From contig DATMRT010000026.1 in NCBI GenBank assembly GCA_035565975.1, forward strand, positions 1-22,514: a stretch of DNA of 22,514 bases, written 5' to 3'. This DNA is from Ga0077530 sp035565975 (lineage in GTDB: Bacteria > Pseudomonadota > Alphaproteobacteria > Rhizobiales > Hyphomicrobiaceae). A program made the position numbers and the translations under genes. Position 1 is the stretch's first letter, and every line of letters starts with the position of its first letter. Shown here one piece after another: positions 15,505-22,514 of the stretch. The notes beneath the pieces are model-generated. The model saw only the letters and a list, made by a program, of their open reading frames with translations, made no database searches and was not told where the DNA came from.

Positions 15505-16485
15505 TCAGGCCGCGGATAGCGGATGAAGGCAGGCAAACAACCGCGTTGGGCCGGCAGGCGCGAGCGTCGGCTCGTTCTCATGGCAATCGGTCTGTGCGCG
15601 CGTGCAGCGTCCGGCAAACCGGCATCCTGGCGGGAGATCAATGGGGCTCGGAACCTCGCCCGGCAATGGATCGGAAATCGGCGCGAAGAATCGCGGCGAG
15701 GCATTGAGGAGCGCGCGCGTGTAGGGGTGGGCAGGCGTCTTCAGGACCTCGCGTGTCGATCCCGTTTCGACGACGCGGCCGAGATACATGACAGCGATCC
15801 GGTCGCACAGGTACGCGGCAACACCGAGATCGTGCGTGATGAACAGGAGACTCAAGCCCATTTCGCGCTGCAGGTCGCGCAGAAGCTTGAGAATCTGCGC
15901 CTGCGTCGAGACATCAAGACCGGACACGGCCTCATCGGCGACGAGAACAGAAGGCTCCGAAGCGAGTGCCCGCGCAATAGCCACACGACGGAGCTGGCCG
16001 CCCGAAAGCGCGCTCACGTAGCGCGACATCATCTCCGGCGCCAGACCGACGCGCGAGAGCAACGCGGCCACCCGGTCGCGCCGCTCGGACTTGGCGCACA
16101 GCTTGTGATGGTCGAGCGGCTCCGCGACGAGCTCCAGAACGGACATGCGCGGATTGAGCGATCCTCTCGCGTCCTGGTAGATCATCGCCACTTCGCGGCA
16201 GAAGCGATCGCGCTCGGCGCCTTCGAGGCTAGCGATGTCCTTCTCGCGAAAGAGCGCGCGGCCGTCTGTCGGCTGGGTGAGGCCGAGCAGCACGCGCAGC
16301 AGCGTCGTCTTGCCGGAGCCGCTCTCTCCGACGATGGCGAGGCTTTCACCCGGCTCCAGCGACAGCCGCACGCCGTCGAGCGCCCGCAGCCGCTTCGAGG
16401 CGCGGCTGAAGAGCGCGCTGCTCCGGGCCTTGATATCGTAGGCCTTCTGGACATCGAGGAGGCGGAAGATCGGCGCTTGATTCAT
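15505..16485 (-). CDS. Peptide ABC transporter ATP-binding protein (DppF/OppF type)
   Basis: This is one of the two ATPases that drive import. The frame is open to 16779, but that part is an oppD shadow. ATG 16485 (MNQAPIFRLLDVQKAY) overlaps the preceding stop as ATGA and gives 326 residues. Visible motifs are Walker A GESGSGKTT (53-61), Q-loop MIYQDARGSLNPRM, signature LSGGQLRRVAIARAL, Walker B VLVADEAVSGLD (Ala replaces the common Pro after DE) and the switch His in FITHDLG. The C-terminal peptide-transporter extension has CRFAGRC...DC...C, the four-Cys motif typical of Dpp/Opp ATPases. It is the last gene of the five-gene operon. Confidence 0.93.
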   Translation of the reverse strand: MNQAPIFRLLDVQKAYDIKARSSALFSRASKRLRALDGVRLSLEPGESLAIVGESGSGKTTLLRVLLGLTQPTDGRALFREKDIASLEGAERDRFCREVAMIYQDARGSLNPRMSVLELVAEPLDHHKLCAKSERRDRVAALLSRVGLAPEMMSRYVSALSGGQLRRVAIARALASEPSVLVADEAVSGLDVSTQAQILKLLRDLQREMGLSLLFITHDLGVAAYLCDRIAVMYLGRVVETGSTREVLKTPAHPYTRALLNASPRFFAPISDPLPGEVPSPIDLPPGCRFAGRCTRAQTDCHENEPTLAPAGPTRLFACLHPLSAA

Positions 16486-17513
16486 GGCAGCGGATTCCAG
16501 CAGGCAATCTTGCGACCACGCGCCTCGACGAGCGGCGGCTTGATCCCGGCGCATTTGTCGAGCGCCCGCGGACAGCGCGGCGCAAAGCGGCATCCCGGCG
16601 TCTTGGATGCAAACGACGGCGCCCCGCTCGGCAGCGGCTCGAGTTCTTCGGTGTCGAACTCGAGGACGCATCCCTTGAGCGCCTCGGTATAGGGATGCAT
16701 CGGCGCTGCGAGCACCACCCGACTCGGACCGGCCTCCATCACCTGCCCGCCGTAGAGCACGACGATGTCGTCGCAGCACTGGCTGGCGAGGGCGAGATCG
16801 TGCAGGACGAAAATGCAGCTCGCGCTTCGGCGACGGGTCTCCTCCAAGATGAGCCGAATGATCTGCGCCTGGATAGTTACATCGAGCGCACTCGTCGGTT
16901 CATCGGCCAGCAGAAGGTCGGGATTAGACGAAAGCGCGATGGCAATCATCACGCGCTGCTGCATGCCGCCCGAGAGCTGATGCGGATAGGCGCTCAGTCG
17001 CGAAGGCGCGTCGTTGAGACCCACGCTCTCCAAGAGTTCGATGGCGCGCGCTCGGGCGGCGGCGCGGCTAAGCCCCATAACCCGCCGCAGCGGCGTCATG
17101 ATCTGACTGCCGATCGTGAAGCAGGGATTGAGGGCTGCCGAAGCATCCTGGAAGATCATCGTGACGCGCCGCCCGCGCAGCTTAAGCCAGGCGTCTTCCT
17201 CGGCCTTGATGATGTTGCCGGCGCCATCGAGCTCGATCCTGCCGTCGAGGCCGACCTCCGGTTCGCGCAGAAGCCCGATCAGCGTCAGGGCGATCGTCGA
17301 CTTTCCGGCGCCCGACTCTCCGAGAAGGCCGAGCGTTGCGCCGCGCCGAAGCGTGAACGTCACGTTGTCGAGGATGAGGCTTTCCCCGCGCGTCAGCGAG
17401 AGACCCTCGACTTGGAGCAGTGGATTGGCCTCGGCCACCTGCTCCGTTCGTACTCCAAGCGCGTCCGGCAGCTTGACCGCTGCCTGCGCCGCGCCGAGGT
17501 TCACATGCTTCAT
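16482..17513 (-). CDS. Peptide ABC transporter ATP-binding protein (DppD/OppD type)
   Basis: This is the second ATPase of the importer. ATG 17513 (MKHVNLGAAQ) overlaps the upstream permease stop as ATGA, and upstream residues in this frame are shadow sequence. The 343 residues show Walker A GESGAGKS (65-72), Q-loop MIFQDASAALNP (119-130), signature LSGGMQQRV (180-188), Walker B LLLADEPTSALD (200-211) and the switch region VLHDLAL. The C-terminus carries CRFAPRCPRALDKC and a later Cys (KIACW), the four-Cys motif of this subfamily. About 30 residues precede the ABC domain, slightly more than usual, so an internal start cannot be excluded, but the overlap supports this one. Confidence 0.94.
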   Translation of the reverse strand: MKHVNLGAAQAAVKLPDALGVRTEQVAEANPLLQVEGLSLTRGESLILDNVTFTLRRGATLGLLGESGAGKSTIALTLIGLLREPEVGLDGRIELDGAGNIIKAEEDAWLKLRGRRVTMIFQDASAALNPCFTIGSQIMTPLRRVMGLSRAAARARAIELLESVGLNDAPSRLSAYPHQLSGGMQQRVMIAIALSSNPDLLLADEPTSALDVTIQAQIIRLILEETRRRSASCIFVLHDLALASQCCDDIVVLYGGQVMEAGPSRVVLAAPMHPYTEALKGCVLEFDTEELEPLPSGAPSFASKTPGCRFAPRCPRALDKCAGIKPPLVEARGRKIACWNPLP

Positions 17514-18397
17514 CCCTGCTTCCTCAGCTTGGGATCGAAATGCTCGCGGATACCGTCGCCGACAATGCTGAGCGAGATGAGCAGGATCGCGAGCGCCGTG
17601 CCGGGCACGCCGGCAATCCAGGGTGCAAAACTCACGAAGCTGCGGCCCTCCGCGATCATGAGGCCCCAATCAGGCGTCGGCGGCGCAACGCCGATGCCGA
17701 GAAAGGACAATCCGGACGAGACAAGCACCGCATAGCTGACGCGGATCGTCGCCTGCACGGCAAGCGGATAGATCACGTTCGGCAGGATGTGCCGCCAGAT
17801 GATAGCAAGGCGCTTGACGCCCATGAGACCGGCCGCCTCGACGAAGGCCTGAGCCTTCACCTGCAAGACATCGGCGCGCACCGTGCGCGAAAAGGGCCCG
17901 ATGAGCGCCACACCGACTGCGAGGATGACCTTGTCGACGCCCTGTCCGAGGATGGAGATGAATGCAATCGCCATGATCAGCGAAGGCAAGGCCAGCAAGG
18001 CGTCGATGAAGCGCATGAGCGCCCACTCCGTCGGCCCGCCCGACAGGCCCGCGGCCATGCCGACCACGAGACCGCCGAGAGAACCGATGAGCACGGCGCC
18101 GAAGCCGATCGCGAGTGCATAGCGCGCGCCATAGATCGTCCGGGAGAGCAGATCGCGTCCGAAGCTGTCCGTGCCGAGCAAGTGGCCCTCGCTCAGTGGC
18201 GGCGACATGAACGCAGACATGTCTTGCGCGAGCGGTGGATGCGGCGCGACCAGTGGCGCGAACGTTGCCGAGAGGATGAAGAGCGCAACCACGATCGACG
18301 CAAGCGCAAAATAGATGTTCGCGCGGAAAAGCGCGCTCAAGCCATTGAAGCGCGACGGGGCGCGGACAATGGGTTCGACCGCTGTTATGTCAGCCAT
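17510..18397 (-). CDS. Peptide ABC transporter permease (DppC/OppC type)
   Basis: This inner-membrane permease of the importer has 295 residues. A cytoplasmic N-terminus of about 27 residues precedes the first helix (IYFALASIVVALFILSATF). Then comes the DppC-type segment HLLGTDSFGRDLLSRTIYGAR, followed by five more hydrophobic helices. The EAA loop that contacts the ATPases reads EAAGLMGVKRLAIIWRHILPN. The C-terminus has GLSFLGIGVAPPTPDWGLMI and ends GDGIREHFDPKLRKQG, both typical. Its ATG overlaps the dppB-type stop as TGATG. Confidence 0.95.
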   Translation of the reverse strand: MADITAVEPIVRAPSRFNGLSALFRANIYFALASIVVALFILSATFAPLVAPHPPLAQDMSAFMSPPLSEGHLLGTDSFGRDLLSRTIYGARYALAIGFGAVLIGSLGGLVVGMAAGLSGGPTEWALMRFIDALLALPSLIMAIAFISILGQGVDKVILAVGVALIGPFSRTVRADVLQVKAQAFVEAAGLMGVKRLAIIWRHILPNVIYPLAVQATIRVSYAVLVSSGLSFLGIGVAPPTPDWGLMIAEGRSFVSFAPWIAGVPGTALAILLISLSIVGDGIREHFDPKLRKQG

Positions 18398-19344
18398 CAG
18401 CGAGGCCTCAGGCGCGGATCAAGGTAGGGATAGGCGAGATCGACGAGAAGATTCGTCGTGATGAAAAGACAGGCAGTGATCATCACGCCCGCCTGCACGA
18501 TGCCGTACTCTCGCCCAAGCACGGCATTGGTGATCATCTGACCGACACCCGGCAACGAGAAGACAGTTTCCGTCAGCACCGCGCCCTGCAGCAGCGCGCC
18601 GAGCTGCAGCCCGAGGATCGTTACAAGCGGCATAAGGATGTTGCGCAATCCATGCACCCAGACGACCCTCCAGTTCGGCTCTCCACGTGCGCGGGCTGCG
18701 GCGATGTAGGGCTGCTCGAGCACCTCGATGAGATTGGCGCGGGTCATGCGCACGATCATCGCGAGGAAGTAGGTCGATAGCGTAATGGCGGGGAGCGTCA
18801 TGTGCATGATGCCGGCCCAGAAGTCCTCCCACGGCGCCACGAAGCCCATGGTCGGGAAGAGACCGAATTTGACCCCGAACAGCCAGATGAGCAGGATACC
18901 GAGATAGAAGCTCGGAAACGAGGTGCCGGTCAGTGTGAAGACCGCCGTCACGGCATCCCAAGCCCCTCCGCGACGTGTCGCGGAGAGAACGCCGAGTGGC
19001 ACGCCGATGAGGATGGCGAGGAATAGCGCCGACGCTGCAAGCGTCAGCGTTACCGGCAAAGCCTCGACAACGGCGAACTGGAAGATCGAGGTCTTGGACA
19101 CATAAGACACCCCCCAATCGCCAGTCATGAAATTGCCGAGCCAGCGAAAATATTGCTCGATCAGCGGCCGATCGAGGCCGAGCTGGCGGACAAGCGACTG
19201 GTGCGCCTCCGGCGAATATTCCGAATCCAGCATCATCTGGATCGGATCGCCAGGCGCCAGCTTCAGCAGCGTGAAGCTGACGACCGAGACGATCAGCATG
19301 ACCATGAGCGTCTGCATGATCTTGCCGGCGGCGAACAGCAGCAT
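18397..19344 (-). CDS. Peptide ABC transporter permease (DppB/OppB type)
   Basis: This is the first permease of the importer, with 315 residues. The typical N-terminus is VVSFTLLKLAPGDPIQMML, then the periplasmic loop RQLGLDRPLIEQYFRWLGNFMTGDWGVSY. Hydrophobic helices follow, then the EAA-type loop PYIAAARARGEPNWRVVWVHGLRNILMP, the segment GALLQGAVLTETVFSLPGVGQ, and the end YPYLDPRLRPR. The start overlaps the binding-protein stop as TGATG, so translation is probably coupled. Confidence 0.95.
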   Translation of the reverse strand: MLLFAAGKIMQTLMVMLIVSVVSFTLLKLAPGDPIQMMLDSEYSPEAHQSLVRQLGLDRPLIEQYFRWLGNFMTGDWGVSYVSKTSIFQFAVVEALPVTLTLAASALFLAILIGVPLGVLSATRRGGAWDAVTAVFTLTGTSFPSFYLGILLIWLFGVKFGLFPTMGFVAPWEDFWAGIMHMTLPAITLSTYFLAMIVRMTRANLIEVLEQPYIAAARARGEPNWRVVWVHGLRNILMPLVTILGLQLGALLQGAVLTETVFSLPGVGQMITNAVLGREYGIVQAGVMITACLFITTNLLVDLAYPYLDPRLRPR

Positions 19345-20939
19345 CAGCCGAGGCTCACCGTGTGCAGGTTGAGGCTGTCGACGGGGATGTACTTGAAGCC
19401 CTTGACCTTCTGGGAGAAGACCTTGAACACCGGCATGTGCGAGACGATCGCAATCGGCGCCTCGTTCATGAGGAGGTCGCAGGCCTCGGTGTAGTAGGCC
19501 TTACGCTTCTCGACATCCAAAGTGTCCTGCGCCATCGTGACCAGCTCGTCGAAGCGCTTGTTCGACCAGCCGGGGTAGTTCCATGACGCGCCGGTGCGGA
19601 ACTCAGGTGTGATCGTCTCATCAGGATCGAGATCGGCCCACCAGTTGAAGTCGAACAAGTCAAAATCACCGGCATTGCGCCTTTGGATCCAGGCGGCGCG
19701 CTCGACCACCTCGACCTTGGGCTTGATGTCGATGGCGGCGAGCATCGGAAGAACGCTCTGCATCAGGCGCGTGCCGTAGACGCCCTGCTCGGATGCGAGG
19801 AACACAGGCTCGATCGTGCCTTTGACCTTCGACTTGGCGCGGAATTCCTTCGCCTTCGCGAGATCGAAAAACTGACCGCGACCGGACTTGGCGATGTTGG
19901 GATCATAGAAGTCGGTCATCGGCGGCGAGATCGGCGTGTAAGCCTGGATCGCGTGGCCAAAGAAGGCCTGCTTGATCACGACCTCACGGTTGAGCGCAAA
20001 CGCAACCGCCTTGCGCAGGTCCATGTCGTCAAACGGTGCACGCTTGCAGTTCATGGCGACGTAAACGTAGTTGCCTTCAATCTCGCCGTAGAGCTGAAGG
20101 TTCTTCTGAGCCTGGATTTGGCTCACGAACTGAACTGGAATTTGGCTCATGCCGTCGACTTGGCCAGAGAGCATCGCGGCAATGGCCGCCGACGGCTCCT
20201 TCATGAGGACGAACGTCGCCTTGTCGAGCTTGGGGAGCCCCTTCTCGAAGTAGTCGGGGTTCTTCTCGACCACGATCTCACTGTTCTCGCGCCAGCTCAC
20301 GAACTTGAAAGGCCCGGTGCCGACCGGATTGCGGCCGAACTTGTCGCCATACTTCTCAACGGCGGCCTTGGAGACGATCGTGCCGGCGCGCCCCGTGCTG
20401 CCGGTCAGCGCAACCGGGAGGAAGGCATAAGGCTTGTTGAAGGTCAGCCGCACAGTCAGCGGATCGAGCACTTCGACCTTGTTCAGCTCCTTGTACTTCC
20501 ACCCGTGCGGCGACTTGGGCGTGCCCTTCCAGACGCGCTCGACACTCCATTTCACAGCCTCGGCGTCGCAGGGCGTGCCATCGTGGAACTTGACCCCAGG
20601 GTGCAGCTTGAATGTGTGGACCTTGTCGTCGTTGATTTCCCATGTCTGCGCGAGGTCCGGCACGAAGCTCACGCGCTTGCCGTCGTACTCGACCTTGAGC
20701 AGTCCGTTGTAGATGTTGTTGTGGATCTTCACAGCACCGAGGAAGCCGGTGAAATGCGGATCGAGCGTATCGACGTGATCGATCCACGCCAGGCGAATAT
20801 GGCCACCGTTGGCGTGCGCGGGCGTCGAGTTGAGGCCAGTGGCAAGGACCGCTGCACTCGCGCCCAAACCGCCGAGCATTTGGCGGCGATTGATGCCTGC
20901 GAGAACCCTCTCCTCGAGAATGCTCTTGTGATCGACCAT
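19344..20939 (-). CDS. Peptide ABC transporter substrate-binding protein (SBP family 5)
   Basis: This periplasmic receptor determines the substrate of the ABC importer. The 531 residues begin with a twin-arginine-type signal: NRRQM (17-21), a hydrophobic stretch, and AHA-N at 41-44. The receptor is therefore probably exported folded by Tat. The family 5 fold follows: VPDLAQTWEINDDKVHTFKLHPGVKFHDGTPCDAEAVKWSVERV is characteristic, as are GTGPFKFVSWRENSEIVVEKNPDYF and LRKAVAFALNREVVI. Substrates of this family include di- and oligopeptides, glutathione and nickel chelates, and the sequence alone does not decide. The operon has its own sigma-54-type promoter, consistent with nitrogen control. 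GGAG lies about 12 bases before the ATG. Confidence 0.94.
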   Translation of the reverse strand: MVDHKSILEERVLAGINRRQMLGGLGASAAVLATGLNSTPAHANGGHIRLAWIDHVDTLDPHFTGFLGAVKIHNNIYNGLLKVEYDGKRVSFVPDLAQTWEINDDKVHTFKLHPGVKFHDGTPCDAEAVKWSVERVWKGTPKSPHGWKYKELNKVEVLDPLTVRLTFNKPYAFLPVALTGSTGRAGTIVSKAAVEKYGDKFGRNPVGTGPFKFVSWRENSEIVVEKNPDYFEKGLPKLDKATFVLMKEPSAAIAAMLSGQVDGMSQIPVQFVSQIQAQKNLQLYGEIEGNYVYVAMNCKRAPFDDMDLRKAVAFALNREVVIKQAFFGHAIQAYTPISPPMTDFYDPNIAKSGRGQFFDLAKAKEFRAKSKVKGTIEPVFLASEQGVYGTRLMQSVLPMLAAIDIKPKVEVVERAAWIQRRNAGDFDLFDFNWWADLDPDETITPEFRTGASWNYPGWSNKRFDELVTMAQDTLDVEKRKAYYTEACDLLMNEAPIAIVSHMPVFKVFSQKVKGFKYIPVDSLNLHTVSLG

Positions 20940-20974
20940 CGTGTCACTTGTCTCCGTTTATCGCGGCTCAGGGG

Positions 20975-21005
20975 GCATGCGCACTCAGATTTCGGTCGCG
21001 CATGC
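20975..21005 (-). repeat. Leader hairpin 1 upstream of the peptide importer operon
   Basis: GCATGCGC (20975-20982) and GCGCATGC (20998-21005) form perfect eight-base arms around a 15-base loop. They lie between the predicted sigma-54 start site and the receptor ATG, about 36 bases from the start codon, so they would form a stem-loop in the mRNA leader. Confidence 0.5.
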
Positions 21006-21017
21006 GCGCTTCACCAA

Positions 21018-21037
21018 TCCGAGCCTGATCGCTCGGA
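21018..21037 (-). repeat. Leader hairpin 2 upstream of the peptide importer operon
   Basis: TCCGAGC (21018-21024) and GCTCGGA (21031-21037) form a perfect seven-base stem with a six-base loop, just downstream of the predicted transcription start and next to leader hairpin 1. No T-run follows on the minus strand, so it is not a simple terminator. Confidence 0.45.
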
Positions 21038-21072
21038 CACGCGGCATCCGTTCCGGAATCAAACGGAAGAAA

Positions 21073-21087
21073 GCAAATTGTGTGCCA
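21073..21087 (-). promoter_or_regulatory. Sigma-54 (RpoN) promoter for the peptide importer operon
   Basis: Read on the minus strand the site is TGGCAC-ACAAT-TTGC, with the exact five-base spacing of the -24/-12 consensus and every consensus base in both boxes. It is followed by T, as preferred. Initiation would be near 21061, giving a leader of about 122 bases before the receptor ATG at 20939. Its position directly upstream of the first gene of the operon and its orientation both fit. Sigma-54 promoters need an enhancer-binding ATPase such as NtrC, and which one acts here is not shown by the sequence. Confidence 0.75.
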
Positions 21088-21137
21088 ATCCGGGAAAGCC
21101 TGTTTCTTCGCGGGACGCGCGCGTGCGCACGCACTCA

Positions 21138-21156
21138 CATCGCGAGATGCGCGATG
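21138..21156. promoter_or_regulatory. Candidate activator site for the sigma-54 promoter
   Basis: CATCGCG (21138-21144) and CGCGATG (21150-21156) are perfect seven-base inverted arms around AGATG. The centre is about 86 bases upstream of the predicted start, within the usual window for enhancer-binding proteins. It does not match the NtrC consensus (TGCACC-N5-GGTGCA) well, so another activator is possible. Confidence 0.4.
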
Positions 21157-21405
21157 AAACCAAGCAGGTTGCCAGGATTAGGGGCTGCCAGCGCGCTAGA
21201 AGATGCGCCGCGCGCCGCGGCTGTGGGTGACATATTTCCAGCTGCCGTGTTGCGCGATTGTGGAACTCAAAAGGCTCATGGTGAGGGGCTTTCCAGTCGC
21301 GGCGCTTTCGGCCGAGATACGCTCCCTTCTGGCGCGCCATTCAGCGGAACACGGACGGCACTGGCGCGTTTTCCGAAGAAGAACACAACCATCGAGAGGC
21401 TCGAC

Positions 21406-21879
21406 ATGGCCCCGTCCTCACTGCACCTTCCTGGCAGGAAATGGTCGTTGGCCGCAGCACTCATTTGTGGCGCGCCGATCAGTCCGAGCCTTGGGCAAAC
21501 ACCGGCGACCAACTCGGGCACACTCACGTGCACCGTCGCAAGCGTGCCCAACAAGCCGACCGCCGCCGTCGCACTGTCATGCAACTTCAAGTCACGGGCT
21601 GGCGTCACGAGCGACTATGAAGGAACAGCAGGCACGAAAGCGGGCGGCTTTCCTACCACCAAGCACGTCTTCGTGTGGACGGTCGTTGCGACGGCCACGG
21701 ACAAACCCCCGATGCTCAATGGCACGTTTGCCGCTGAAGCTGGCCGACAGGGGCCGGCAGTGCTGCTTGGTGGTCCCCGCGACACGATTCGCCTGGAGCC
21801 TGTGATGGGAGCGCAGCAGCTTGCCGGGCCGACTGAGATTACGACGCTCACTTTGAAGTTGGCCGCAACCAAGACATGA
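21406..21879 (+). CDS. Small secreted protein, DUF992-like
   Basis: The frame is open from 20941, but ATG 21406 is chosen because AGAGG lies six bases upstream and the product then starts with a signal sequence (RKWSLAAALICGAPISPSLG, about 11-30). The 157-residue protein has GTLTCTV (38-44) and ALSCNFKSRAG (56-66), whose two Cys (C42, C59) could form a disulfide. HVFVWTVVATA, LNGTFAAEAG, LLGGPRDTIRLEP and a final LTLKLA follow. This order (GxLTC, LxCxF, W-V-A, GG...L-P, final LxL) resembles DUF992, a family of unknown function common in Alphaproteobacteria. The match is from pattern memory and is moderate. The gene is divergent from the peptide importer and convergent with speG. Confidence 0.7.
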   Translation: MAPSSLHLPGRKWSLAAALICGAPISPSLGQTPATNSGTLTCTVASVPNKPTAAVALSCNFKSRAGVTSDYEGTAGTKAGGFPTTKHVFVWTVVATATDKPPMLNGTFAAEAGRQGPAVLLGGPRDTIRLEPVMGAQQLAGPTEITTLTLKLAATKT

Positions 21880-21936
21880 CGTCGCCATCGCGCCACCGGG
21901 CATCGCGCTAATTGGGATCGGGATGCACGGCCCTTG

Positions 21937-22494
21937 TCACTGCGCTGTCGGCGTGAGCATACGCTCCGGCTTGGGTCGCGAGCCGAGATAGTCCTGCTGA
22001 AACAGGCACATTCGCGTGACGTCTCGGTACTGGCCGTTGATGAAGAACTCCTGTCGCAGCACGCCTTCGACCTGAAAGCCGAGCTTCTCGTAGATATGGA
22101 TGGCCTTCTTGTTGTCCTTGTCGACGACGAGATAGATCTTGTGGAGATTCAGCACGCCGAAGCCGTAGTCCATGGCGAGTTCCGCCGCGCGTCTTGCCAG
22201 GCCCTTGCCCTGGTGATCGGGAGCGATGACGATCTGAAACTCCGCCCGGCGATGGACATGATCGATTTCGACCAACTCGACGAGGCCCGCATTCTTGTCT
22301 TCGCAGACTACGACGAATCGGCGTTCGGTCTGATCGTGGATATGCTCGTCATAGAGCGCCGTCAGCTCGACGAAGGTCTCGTACGGCTCCTCGAACCAGT
22401 AGCGCATCACGTTGGCGTTGTTGTCCATCCGGTGCACGAAGTGCAGATCCTCGCGCTCCAGCGGGCGCAGCACGACTTTTCGTTCCGTCGACAT
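21937..22494 (-). CDS. speG: Spermidine N1-acetyltransferase SpeG
   Basis: SpeG transfers acetyl from acetyl-CoA to spermidine or spermine, limiting polyamine toxicity. The 185 residues show the GNAT fold with the acetyl-CoA loop QGKGLA (95-100) and the C-terminal YEKLGF (135-140). They also carry stretches I recognise from enterobacterial SpeG: LRPLEREDL, DNNANVMRYWFEEPYE, GLVELVEIDHVHRRAEFQI, AMDYGF, EFFINGQYRD and the terminal PTAQ. The N-terminal acidic and aromatic residues in these blocks form the polyamine and allosteric sites in the dodecamer. AGGAAG lies upstream of the ATG. The similarity is unusually close for an alphaproteobacterial setting. Confidence 0.93.
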   Translation of the reverse strand: MSTERKVVLRPLEREDLHFVHRMDNNANVMRYWFEEPYETFVELTALYDEHIHDQTERRFVVVCEDKNAGLVELVEIDHVHRRAEFQIVIAPDHQGKGLARRAAELAMDYGFGVLNLHKIYLVVDKDNKKAIHIYEKLGFQVEGVLRQEFFINGQYRDVTRMCLFQQDYLGSRPKPERMLTPTAQ

Positions 22495-22514
22495 GATTGC
22501 TTCCTAAGGGTCAT

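Larger units (their letters stand above)
20940..21405. other. Long intergenic regulatory region between the peptide importer and the DUF992-like gene
   Basis: This 466-base stretch has no convincing gene; the open + frame across it reads as low-quality Arg/Ala-rich sequence. It holds a sigma-54 promoter facing the importer, an inverted repeat upstream of that promoter, and three inverted repeats in or at the edge of the predicted leader. The leader repeats are GCATGCGC/GCGCATGC, TCCGAGC/GCTCGGA and TCCGTT/AACGGA (21047-21052 with 21062-21067). A 12-base perfect palindrome, GCGTGCGCACGC, lies at 21121-21132. I see no clear promoter for the + strand gene. Confidence 0.7.

Noticed and set aside
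19683..21230. A 515-residue open frame on the + strand opposite the peptide receptor gene
   Set aside because: It lies antisense to a clear family 5 binding protein, is low in family character and runs into the intergenic region. I treat it as a shadow.
20941..21405. A 155-residue N-terminal extension of the DUF992-like protein
   Set aside because: It lacks family character, crosses the sigma-54 promoter and leader, and would hide the signal peptide that starts at 21406.
1..22514. Mobile elements, CRISPR arrays, tRNA or rRNA genes
   Set aside because: I read for transposase-type proteins, regularly spaced repeats and cloverleaf or rRNA motifs and saw none. A covariance-model scan was not possible.

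Overview
The window is GC-rich, densely coded chromosomal DNA with long spurious ORFs opposite the true genes. The gene content suggests an alphaproteobacterium of the Hyphomicrobiales (Rhizobiales) type: a ureDA-J-BCEFG urease cluster, a TAXI-type TRAP transporter with a fused 4TM/12TM permease, a DUF992-like small secreted protein and a Dpp/Opp-type peptide transporter. This is inferred from gene content and protein character, because there is no rRNA or other marker here. I see no tRNA, rRNA, CRISPR array, insertion sequence, integrase or phage gene.

Layout. (1) 1-464, + strand: the 3' part of a glutathione S-transferase-like gene, meeting ureG tail to tail. (2) 461-6325, - strand: a complete urease operon read ureD, ureA, ureJ/hupE, ureB, ureC, ureE, ureF, ureG. 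It encodes all three structural subunits, the accessory proteins for nickel insertion (D, E, F, G) and a probable nickel permease. Spacing is tight and includes one ATGA overlap. (3) 6530-9621, + strand, divergent from ureD: a TAXI-family periplasmic binding protein and a fused TRAP permease, separated by two perfect inverted repeats. (4) 9614-15358, - strand: a metal-efflux-type cluster. In transcription order it encodes a His/Cys-rich small exported protein, a membrane-fusion protein with an unusual N-terminal extension, a CzcA/CusA-type RND pump and a small periplasmic protein. No outer-membrane factor or regulator gene is present. (5) 15505-20939, - strand: a complete dipeptide/oligopeptide ABC transporter (binding protein, two permeases, two ATPases) whose genes overlap by 1 or 4 bases. 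(6) 20940-21405: a 466-base regulatory region with a textbook sigma-54 (-24/-12) promoter pointing at the peptide transporter, plus several inverted repeats. (7) 21406-21879, + strand: a small secreted DUF992-like protein. (8) 21937-22494, - strand: speG, spermidine N-acetyltransferase, very like the enterobacterial enzyme.

How the parts may fit together. Urease releases ammonia from urea, and the sigma-54 promoter on the peptide importer is the kind of control often used for nitrogen scavenging, so much of the window could serve nitrogen acquisition. The TRAP transporter beside ureD has no assigned substrate. The RND cluster looks like periplasmic metal detoxification, but the metal cannot be read from the sequence. 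The most unusual features are the apparent fusion in the membrane-fusion protein and the sigma-54 promoter with its structured leader.
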